Origin: Bacteroidota bacterium
GTDB taxonomy: Bacteria; Bacteroidota; Kryptoniia; Kryptoniales; JAKASW01
NCBI GenBank assembly: GCA_021796055.1
Contig: JAJYOS010000415.1
Span: 1 to 6,253 of the forward strand
Direction: 5' to 3'
Length of the DNA stretch: 6,253 bases
Shown: positions 1 through 5,811 of the stretch, piece after piece
Position numbering within the stretch: position 1 is the first letter of the stretch
Layout of the letters: each line of letters starts with the position of its first letter
Notes under the pieces: generated by a model
The model's input: only the letters and a program-made list of their open reading frames with translations
Told to the model about the DNA's origin: nothing
Database searches by the model: none
Made by a program: the position numbers and the translations under genes

Positions 1-42
1 TGGTTACATACAGCAGGTGAAGGAGACGCACGACGCTTTAGT

Positions 43-159
43 TTATCTGGCTACCGTCCAGATTGTATCCTTCTTGTTGTAGCTGTACTTAACTTGTCTA
101 TCCGCTATCTTCAAAATTTTCACCCCTTGCAGCGTGTCCCTTTCCGAGACGAAGAAAGG
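43..159 (-). pseudogene. possible 3' remnant of an unidentified gene
   Basis: The last ~38 codons of a reading frame ending in TAA at 43-45 read like real protein. They contain a short beta-rich stretch (DTLQGVKILKIADRQVKYSY) followed by a TIWTV end. This pattern, 'set the effect, then strands ending in a Trp/Val tail', vaguely recalls the C-terminal domains of GspC/PilP-type proteins, but the resemblance is too weak to name a family. The frame stays open upstream to about 291, yet there it runs through the hairpin-rich segment 121-260, and all three minus-strand frames are open over part of that segment, so those codons are not convincing. No ribosome binding site or sensible N-terminus is seen. 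It may equally be chance. Bases 1-42 show nothing recognisable. Confidence 0.22.
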
Positions 160-260
160 TGTCCTTTTTTCTGCGAACGAAGATGCTGGCAGTCCCGAAG
201 GGACTCGTTCGAGCAATCCGAGAAAAACCCCTCGTTTGTGCGTAGCCATGGAACATGGCG
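121..260. repeat. hairpin-rich noncoding segment, possible interspersed repeat
   Basis: Several short perfect inverted repeats are packed into 140 bases. AGTCCCGAAGGGACT (191-205) and GCCATGGAACATGGC (245-259) have the same design, a 6-bp perfect stem closed on a GAA triloop on the + strand (TTC on the minus strand). CTCGTTCGAG (204-213) abuts the first of these. A 6-bp stem CCTTTC/GAAAGG with a 9-base loop lies at 139-159, flanked by GTGTCC direct repeats (134-139 and 159-164). No run of T follows any stem, so these are not obvious intrinsic terminators. Dense small palindromes next to a decayed gene suggest an interspersed palindromic (REP-like) or miniature mobile repeat, but copy number in the genome cannot be seen here. 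Confidence 0.35.
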
Positions 261-320
261 CATTGAGACAAAGAGGCGTACAACGAAACTTTCAGCAGAT
301 GGACGGGGTGAATCCCAATC

Positions 321-891
321 TTATCGGGAGAGGGAGATTATTTCTCGGACCAAAACCATTCCGGCATTGATATCCCCGTTTTGGACGTTTGCCTTGAGAT
401 CACCTACAATGCCTGTCGCATTAACCGTACCGTTGACCGTCTAAACATTGGCATCATTCCTGATGTTTGTCACTGTAGCTGCACCGTTCACGATGGCGAT
501 CATTACGCTCAGGGAACTCGGATTTCGTAGTCTACCTCGTAGCTTCTATCCCCCGCGTTGTTCGGTTGCCGCGTGATTATCGAGAAAGTGTTTCCCGTAG
601 AATCAATTTCGATGCTGATGTCGCCTATGTGGTCTTCTGCTTAGGCGGTGGTTACATCTTTAATTTTCTTTACCGCCGTCAGCTGGATGCTGTTCAAAGA
701 GTCAACGCCGACAATTTCGACCGTCCCATTAAGATTGTTGACGGATCCTTGAATGATGAATCGGATTGGGAGTATTGGAAGCTTTCGCTGTATTCTGCTG
801 ACGGACTGCTGTTATCAACGGTAATGCTGCAACCTCCAAGAAACAGGCAAGCTAAGATCAGAACGGTGTGATGTCTAATTCCTTCTTCCAT
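321..891 (-). pseudogene. decayed lipoprotein with DUF4097-like beta-repeat domain
   Basis: The N-terminus is a classic lipoprotein signal starting at ATG 889-891: a hydrophobic stretch (TVLILACLFLGGC) with lipobox LGGC, Cys at residue 21, then a Ser/Asp-rich linker. That frame stops at TGA 694-696. Around 755-770 the sensible reading moves to another frame, which continues as NLNGTVEIVGVDSLNSIQLT, is broken by TAA (641-643), resumes as AEDHIGDISIEID, and ends at TGA (509-511) after EIRVP. A further shift restores VNGAATVTNI, followed by TAG (441-443), then TVNGTVNATGIVGDLKAN and NGDINAG. The spaced VNG / NGDI repeats and the 'IRVP..' lead-in are the hallmarks of DUF4097-type beta-strand repeat proteins, putative surface or envelope proteins of unknown role. 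At least two frameshifts and two nonsense codons show a dead gene. The frame finally closes at TAA 321-323, and the C-terminal third of the family domain is not recognisable. Confidence 0.72.
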
Positions 892-910
892 GATTTCATC
901 TTCCTATCTT

Positions 911-926
911 GAGCCGAGTATGGCTC
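911..926 (-). terminator. weak hairpin after the ABC transporter gene
   Basis: A GAGCC/GGCTC inverted repeat (5 GC-rich pairs, 6-base loop) lies 44 bases past the exporter stop codon. The bases after it in the direction of transcription are AAGATAGGAAG, with no T-run, so a Rho-independent terminator is doubtful. It is noted because it is the only stem in the 78-base gap (892-969) where the operon could end. Confidence 0.2.
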
Positions 927-969
927 CAACATCTTGATAGATTAATCGATTGTGAAGCACACAAACCAT

Positions 970-2733
970 TCAAGATAAGCTTCCCTCATAAAGGTCCGTG
1001 TATTGTTTGTTGAAGTTATACAATTCATCATGCTTTCCGCTAACTATGATCTTTCCGTTGTCCATTAATACCATCTTGTCAACACTCGTTATGGACGATA
1101 GTCGGTGACTGATAATTATCGTGGTTTTGTTCTCCATGATTTTTTCTGTGGCATCCCTGATCAGGCTTTCAGACTGGAGATCAATTGATGATGTAGCTTC
1201 ATCCAGTACAAGTATCTTCGGATCGAGCAAAAAAACCCTCGCAATCGAAATCATTTGTTTCTGTCCGCCAGACAGTTGAAAGCCTCTCTCGCCCACTATG
1301 GTGTTATAGCCATCGGGCAGGTTGCGGATAAAATTGTCTGCATATGACGCTCTGGCAGCTTCGCGCATTTCTTCGTCGCTGGCTTCAAGATTCGCATACC
1401 TGATGTTTTCAGCTATAGTTCCACTGAAAACATACGTCTCCTGGGGCACTATCCCTATTAACCTCCTAAGATCAGTGAGAGAATATTCCCGTATATCTTT
1501 ACCATCAAGACAGATCCTCCCGCCTTGTGGCTCGTACAACCTCAATAGCAGGTAGCCCAAAGTCGTCTTGCCAGACCCGGTTCTGCCAACTATCCCGATT
1601 CTGTCGCCGGGCCCAATGTGCAGGCTGAGATGTGCTATTCGAAAGTTGGCATCTTCTCCTCGATAGCAGAAACTAACATCCTGAAAGAGTACGTCCCCTT
1701 TGAACTTATCAGTTGCGCCTACAGTCAGAAGATGGCCTGGGTCGCCCTCAGCTTGTTGATCCAGTATGTCATATATTCTATCAATCGAGACGATGGCTGA
1801 CTGAAGATTAGTCAGATATCCAAAGAGCTGAGTCGAAGGGCTGTACAGCAGACTTAAGTATCCCACGAATCCGACCAATTGACCGGTTGTCATCCTTCCC
1901 GTGATTATGAAATACCCCGCGATTGAAAGAATCGCTATCGGTGCGAGGCTTTGAACAAATCCGTTGGCTGAACCAGCATAAGTGGATAGGAGCCAATTCT
2001 TCTTCGTAAGTTCAATCGCAGCAATTGACTTATCATTGAATCTTGTGATTTCGTAGTCCTCTTTTCGATAGGCCTTGATGCTCATAACCCCGCTGAGCAT
2101 TTCTTGTAAGAATCCGCCTACCTTTGACCATTCCTCTTTCCTTGCATTATTCACTTTCCTTATTTTGTAGTTAAACAATTTCTGGCTGACCAGGTAGAAC
2201 GGAATGATTGCAAGAGCGATTGCGGCCAGCGTTCCATTGATCAGGAAAATCAGAGTTATCCCGAAAATCAAACTCAATAAGCTCTGTACCACGTTCAACG
2301 ATGAAGTCCCCAATATTGAAACTGCGTCTTCGACGTCTTGAGAAACTCGAGAAATGAGGTACCCAGTTTGCTTATCCGAGTAGTAACTAAGTGGAACATG
2401 CAACAAATGATTGAACATTCTGGCGCGGAGGGATAGCACTGAATACAATTGGAAATTGTTAAGGAAGAAATTCTGGATAAAGCTCGAGAAGGTCTTAAGG
2501 AGGATAATTGCTGCCCAAGCAGCGATCAAAACGAAGAACAACTTAGCATCTCTAGCGGCTAGTGCTTTGTCCACAACCAACATGCTTAGCCATGGCATTG
2601 GAAGAGTGAGCAATAGGGAAAAGAGCATAAAGAAACCAGCCAGAAGAAAGTCTCTTTTCCTGTCCTTAAGAAATTTGACGAAGTTTCTGATTTTTCCCAG
2701 CTGTTTACCGTCCAATACATATTCAAAAAACAT
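970..2733 (-). CDS. ABC exporter, fused membrane and ATPase domains (MsbA-like, no peptidase)
   Basis: A 587-residue half-transporter of the type-IV ABC exporter fold that would work as a homodimer in the inner membrane, using ATP to export a substrate. The transmembrane domain spans about residues 30-320, with hydrophobic helices near 30-55, 65-90, 148-180 and 260-290. The ATPase follows with Walker A GRTGSGKT (383-390), Q-loop Gln431, signature LSGGQ (487-491), Walker B ILVLDE (507-512), D-loop SSID, and switch His543. All catalytic residues are present, so it should be active. It lacks the N-terminal C39 Cys-protease of peptide-processing exporters (PCAT) and starts directly with an ordinary cytoplasmic segment. 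Its ATG lies 9 bases after the receptor stop with AGGAG at 2740-2744. Context makes the modified Cys-rich peptide the likely cargo (inference). A lipid or drug exporter of the MsbA group is the alternative, because sequence alone does not give the substrate. Confidence 0.95.
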   Translation of the reverse strand: MFFEYVLDGKQLGKIRNFVKFLKDRKRDFLLAGFFMLFSLLLTLPMPWLSMLVVDKALAARDAKLFFVLIAAWAAIILLKTFSSFIQNFFLNNFQLYSVLSLRARMFNHLLHVPLSYYSDKQTGYLISRVSQDVEDAVSILGTSSLNVVQSLLSLIFGITLIFLINGTLAAIALAIIPFYLVSQKLFNYKIRKVNNARKEEWSKVGGFLQEMLSGVMSIKAYRKEDYEITRFNDKSIAAIELTKKNWLLSTYAGSANGFVQSLAPIAILSIAGYFIITGRMTTGQLVGFVGYLSLLYSPSTQLFGYLTNLQSAIVSIDRIYDILDQQAEGDPGHLLTVGATDKFKGDVLFQDVSFCYRGEDANFRIAHLSLHIGPGDRIGIVGRTGSGKTTLGYLLLRLYEPQGGRICLDGKDIREYSLTDLRRLIGIVPQETYVFSGTIAENIRYANLEASDEEMREAARASYADNFIRNLPDGYNTIVGERGFQLSGGQKQMISIARVFLLDPKILVLDEATSSIDLQSESLIRDATEKIMENKTTIIISHRLSSITSVDKMVLMDNGKIIVSGKHDELYNFNKQYTDLYEGSLS

Positions 2734-2739
2734 TATCCA

Positions 2740-2744
2740 CTCCT
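2740..2744 (-). promoter_or_regulatory. ribosome binding site of the ABC exporter, overlapping the upstream stop
   Basis: AGGAG sits 6 bases before the exporter ATG (2731-2733) and shares bases with the TAG stop of the receptor gene (2743-2745). A ribosome finishing the receptor would be placed directly on this site, so the two membrane proteins are probably translationally coupled. Confidence 0.75.
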
Positions 2745-5241
2745 AGAAGGAATAACTCACACCTAGCGTAGGAATTAGGCCGTAAAGCAAGTTAGCCCTT
2801 CTCATTGGCCTCCCGTTGGCGTCATAGGTGTAAGTGTACGACAGAACGTTGCGCCTGTTGAACAGGTTCATCACATCAAGATAGATTTGTAGCGGCTTAT
2901 GGAACAGAGAATAGCCTTTTGCAATTTTTAAATCAACTCTTTCATACGGGGGGTAATGGCTGGCATTTTTATTCCCCGCAACCCACAAGTACATCATTGC
3001 AGTTGAATCATAATGGCTCACATAGGGAGTGTATGCATAGCCGCTTCCATAGAAGAATCTAACGTCCAAAGACCATTTGTTTCCCAAATCAGAAATCACG
3101 GCAAGGGAAAGAGTGTGTGTTTGATCTGTGTACCGCGGATAATAACCTTCTTTGCTGTCGAGCAATTTTTCTCGCGCAACCAAATAACTGTAGCTCAACA
3201 ACAAATCTGTGTTGCCCAATGTTTCGTTGTACATTAGATCCATACCTGTCGCATATCCCTTGGCGTCATTTTGCCTCGTGCCGTATGCCAATTCACCGTC
3301 CGAAAGTCTGATCGTTGGAATCATGCTCGAATAATCTTTATAGTAGAACTCGCATCTGAGATCCATACCTCCTTCAATTTTCTTTTCAAATCCCAGGATG
3401 TACTGCACTGCTTTTTCGAAGGCCGTGTTAGTATCAGAGGCGACTGAGGACCTTAGTTGTTTGTATGTGGGAGGTTCATAATAGATCCCCCACGCAGCAC
3501 GGATTGTAACTCCGAATGGCCCGGCGTACGACAAACTTGTTCGCGGCGCAAACCTAGTTTCTTTGTCCATGTCGAAGTAATCTAACCTTATTCCTGCATT
3601 AAACATTAGATTGCTTCCTATCTGCGACGTTTGTTGAAAGTACGCTGCTAAACTGTATGTCGAAGCATTTGTTATCACGGTGTCGTTATATGTCGGATCG
3701 GGAGGATAAAGCATGGTTGTTGTATCGGGGAAAAGCGTCACGTTTGTGGCCAGTATCTGGACTCCGTGCATATTCGGCGCGTCGTCATACAGTATTTTCT
3801 TTAGGGTGAATCCCCCGTCGAAATCGAGAAATTGTGACGATTGGAAATTCAAGTCCTGGTCAAGACAGATCGTTTTTATCGAGAGGTCATCGATCAAGTT
3901 TCTATTATTTGATTGGTATGACCAAAATTGGGGGAATCCGCTGTATGTGAGGCTGGTGCTATCCATCAGAATCGCGTGCTCATGTTCGACTTCATTGTAA
4001 TATGAGGCCGTAGTCAGGGAAAGCAATTTGTCCGACAGCATATTGCTGGACCTGATCGACACCAAAGAATTCGTATAATTTGCAAGGAAGCTGGAATTGT
4101 GTACGGTGGTCTGAGATACGAGCGTCTGCTGTCCATAATAGTTCCAGTAGTACCCCAACCGGCTATAGCTATTTGAAGGAGATTGGTTAGCGTTGTCTCT
4201 TGAGAAAATCACATCTACCTTCAGCTTGTTTAAGTCGCTCAGATTGTAGTCCATCTGTCCTTGAACATCGTAGTAGTCCAAACTTATAGCAGAAGAGACG
4301 CTTAACATTCGCATCAGATAGTCAAGGTAACTTTGCCTAACACCTATGATAAACGAACCGTTGCGGCTAACAGGTCCCTCAACCAAAACCGAGAAATCTA
4401 TTAAGCTCAGATCGACCTTACCTTGGTAATTGTTCCTGTCACCGTCTTTGTAATCAATCTTCATCATGGAGCTCAGAGCATCTCCGTATTTGACGCTGAA
4501 CCCTCCCGAACTGAAATCGATACTCTTAACCATGTCAATGTTAAAAATCGACATGCTCCCACCTGCCAGTTCTTTTAAATGATCCGGGTTATAAACCTCG
4601 ACTCCGTTTATCAAAATCAGGTTCTCGTCGGATGTCCCTCCGCGCACATTTATCTTATTGCTTACTTCGTTGTCAACGCTTACCCCGGGCAATAACTGCA
4701 CTGCACGTAGAGGATCTTTCGTCAAACCTGCTAGATCTCTAATCTGTTGGTTTTTGATTTCAGCCGAGCTTATTCTTCTGGGGTTTGCTTGCTCTGCATA
4801 AACGCTTACCTCCTGAAGCAAGAACCCAACAGGGGTCAGTTTAACAACTACGGTAGAATCGTTTTTGTGAACGTCGAGCCTTTCTGTCCGGTAGCCGATA
4901 TACGAGACCAACAGTGTAACTTCTTCATCAGGTAAGGAAATTCTAAACTCACCTCTCTCATTTGTTTGAATCACTTTCTTGAAATTCTGAACTGTAACGG
5001 TTGCATAGACCAAACTCTGATTTGTCGTGGCATCGATCACTCTACCACTGAGAACATGACTTGCTCCTTTACATAACCCTGGATTCAGAAAAAACAAAAT
5101 GGAAACGACGAACATTCCGCCGCTAAAGAGATATGAAAAGAGCAATCCGAGAATTCTGTATTCCTCCGTGGTCTTATAAGATATTGAGGGGTTGATCACG
5201 TGTATTACGCGTTTCACAGTAGAACCCGTAAGATCCTGCAT
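2743..5241 (-). CDS. TonB-dependent outer-membrane receptor with carboxypeptidase-regulatory-like N-domain
   Basis: About 832 residues from the ATG at 5239-5241. A long hydrophobic segment at about 30-53 (ILGLLFSYLFSGG onward) serves as the export signal. Then comes a CarboxypepD_reg-like beta domain at about 64-137 (LSGRVIDATTNQSLVYATV, then NERGEFRISLP and YIGYRTERL). A linker, LQEVSVYAE, lies where these receptors carry a TonB-box-like segment. The plug at about 152-270 contains DPLRAVQLLPGV, NVRGG (RGG at 200-202) and LILINGVEVYNP. The remainder is a beta-barrel of alternating aromatic strands ending in GVSYSF, with the terminal Phe expected of outer-membrane barrels. The family imports metal complexes, cofactors or peptides using TonB energy. 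No STN domain and no neighbouring SusD partner is seen, which argues against glycan uptake. The start is uncertain: an in-frame TTG at 5278-5280 lacks any ribosome site, the chosen ATG has only a close AAAGGTG, and a GGAGG near 5185 has only a non-standard start at good spacing. Its place between precursor and exporter suggests a ligand made by this operon. Confidence 0.93.
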   Translation of the reverse strand: MQDLTGSTVKRVIHVINPSISYKTTEEYRILGLLFSYLFSGGMFVVSILFFLNPGLCKGASHVLSGRVIDATTNQSLVYATVTVQNFKKVIQTNERGEFRISLPDEEVTLLVSYIGYRTERLDVHKNDSTVVVKLTPVGFLLQEVSVYAEQANPRRISSAEIKNQQIRDLAGLTKDPLRAVQLLPGVSVDNEVSNKINVRGGTSDENLILINGVEVYNPDHLKELAGGSMSIFNIDMVKSIDFSSGGFSVKYGDALSSMMKIDYKDGDRNNYQGKVDLSLIDFSVLVEGPVSRNGSFIIGVRQSYLDYLMRMLSVSSAISLDYYDVQGQMDYNLSDLNKLKVDVIFSRDNANQSPSNSYSRLGYYWNYYGQQTLVSQTTVHNSSFLANYTNSLVSIRSSNMLSDKLLSLTTASYYNEVEHEHAILMDSTSLTYSGFPQFWSYQSNNRNLIDDLSIKTICLDQDLNFQSSQFLDFDGGFTLKKILYDDAPNMHGVQILATNVTLFPDTTTMLYPPDPTYNDTVITNASTYSLAAYFQQTSQIGSNLMFNAGIRLDYFDMDKETRFAPRTSLSYAGPFGVTIRAAWGIYYEPPTYKQLRSSVASDTNTAFEKAVQYILGFEKKIEGGMDLRCEFYYKDYSSMIPTIRLSDGELAYGTRQNDAKGYATGMDLMYNETLGNTDLLLSYSYLVAREKLLDSKEGYYPRYTDQTHTLSLAVISDLGNKWSLDVRFFYGSGYAYTPYVSHYDSTAMMYLWVAGNKNASHYPPYERVDLKIAKGYSLFHKPLQIYLDVMNLFNRRNVLSYTYTYDANGRPMRRANLLYGLIPTLGVSYSF

Positions 5242-5303
5242 ACACCTTTGAAGTTCATTTTTGAATAAGCAGATCCGCAAGGTTGGATTCGAATGTCGTT
5301 ACT

Positions 5304-5534
5304 TTATCCGAAATTGATATAGCCGCATTCGCATCCCTGGCATATGTTGCATGTGTCGCATGCTAAGCCAACGTTACCGCAGCTGCAGGAAACGTTAGCA
5401 GCTCCACAGACGTACGTTTGGCATGTGCAACCGCCGCCACCACCAGTATCACTATTACAAGTGTTGCAGCACGGTGTCGTTGTGAATGTCTCAAGATAAC
5501 TTACGTCATCATTTAACAATTCAATGCGTTTCAT
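5304..5534 (-). CDS. 13-cysteine RiPP-type precursor peptide, probable radical SAM substrate
   Basis: A 76-residue peptide that divides cleanly into a leader-like part (1-21: no Cys; contains ELLNDDVSYLE and then TFTTTP) and a cysteine-rich part holding all 13 Cys, at 22, 23, 26, 36, 38, 43, 50, 52, 59, 62, 65, 68 and 70. Five glycines (31-35) separate a small CCxxC group from the rest. The C-terminal part has a regular CxxCxxCxxCxC lattice (59-70), and CxC occurs three times (36/38, 50/52, 68/70). After Lys2-Arg3 there is no Lys, Arg, His or Met at all. It lies downstream of a SPASM radical SAM gene and has an excellent ribosome site, the normal setting of a modified-peptide precursor. Known analogues are thioether-forming Cys-rich substrates (ranthipeptides, SCIFF), but the spacing here matches none I recognise. 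A metallothionein-like metal-binding peptide is the alternative, and both could be true. The maturation product, cleavage site and activity are not knowable from sequence. Confidence 0.85.
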   Translation of the reverse strand: MKRIELLNDDVSYLETFTTTPCCNTCNSDTGGGGGCTCQTYVCGAANVSCSCGNVGLACDTCNICQGCECGYINFG

Positions 5535-5539
5535 ACCTT

Positions 5540-5549
5540 CACCTCCTTT
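5540..5549 (-). promoter_or_regulatory. near-perfect Shine-Dalgarno of the precursor gene
   Basis: AAAGGAGGTG, extending to AAGGAGGTGA, precedes the ATG at 5532-5534, with 7 bases between GGAGG and the ATG. It pairs with about ten bases of the 16S rRNA 3' end. It is much stronger than the sites of the receptor or exporter, which fixes this start codon and predicts that the peptide is translated in large excess over its neighbours. Confidence 0.9.
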
Positions 5550-5555
5550 CGTAAC

Positions 5556-5571
5556 CCAACTTTTTTGTTGG
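5556..5571 (-). promoter_or_regulatory. small inverted repeat just upstream of the precursor ribosome site
   Basis: CCAAC and GTTGG flank six A residues on the coding strand, 7 bases before the Shine-Dalgarno. The 5-bp stem is short. It could stabilise the 5' end of a processed precursor mRNA or be an operator half-site pair. The A/T tract is in the loop and not after the stem, so it is not an intrinsic terminator. It may also be chance. Confidence 0.25.
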
Positions 5572-5589
5572 TCATTTTTGGATAGTGGT

Positions 5590-5778
5590 TCATCCCTGCG
5601 GATCTACAACATGATTAATAAACGGAAACCGAAAACGAAACCTGCACACTTCATGAATCCCTGACGGTGTCACCACCAACACAAGCGTGGGCCGGATATA
5701 AATGGTTACTGCAATTGCACGTGGCCCTCGACACTCAGTGCCACGGACCTTTCGAGATATCTTGTCGGTGTGTTTCAT
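5590..5778 (-). CDS. possible 62-residue small protein of unknown function
   Basis: ATG at 5776-5778, stop TGA at 5590-5592. It fills the gap between the radical SAM enzyme (33 bases upstream) and the precursor (55 bases downstream), as a genuine operon member would. An AGAGGA (5789-5794) lies 10 bases before the ATG. The product begins with a basic stretch (MKHTDKISRKVRG) and then alternates hydrophobic and polar residues (AIAVTIYI, TLVLVV, EVCRFRFRFPF), suggesting a small beta-sheet protein. It has two Cys and no signal peptide. I do not recognise a family. A small RiPP partner such as a recognition or chaperone protein is only a guess from position. Against it: the length is short enough to arise by chance, and another frame here starts at an ATG overlapping the radical SAM stop but is cut by TGA after 26 codons. 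Confidence 0.4.
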   Translation of the reverse strand: MKHTDKISRKVRGTECRGPRAIAVTIYIRPTLVLVVTPSGIHEVCRFRFRFPFINHVVDPQG

Positions 5779-5811
5779 TATTCAATCGTCCTCTCACACA
5801 ATTTTCATTTG

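Noticed and set aside
98..444. Overlapping open frames on both strands in the left 450 bases
   Set aside because: They overlap one another in several frames, lack ribosome sites and recognisable motifs, and run through the hairpin cluster and the decayed lipoprotein. Only the lipoprotein remnant frames show family-like repeats.
566..871. Plus-strand frame of about 100 codons
   Set aside because: It lies opposite the lipoprotein remnant, whose lipobox and VNG repeats on the minus strand explain the sequence better. The plus-strand product has no recognisable domain.
1322..5000. Plus-strand frames of 60-111 codons opposite the exporter and the receptor
   Set aside because: All are antisense to strongly supported genes with intact motifs, and none has a convincing start or domain.
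5304..5534. Calling the precursor SCIFF (six-Cys) or another named family
   Set aside because: SCIFF peptides are shorter, have six Cys and come from clostridia. Here there are 13 Cys with a different spacing, a Gly5 block and a Gram-negative transport context.
5556..5571. Intrinsic terminator between the maturase and the precursor
   Set aside because: The stem has only 5 pairs and the A/T tract is in its loop, with no T-run after it in the direction of transcription.
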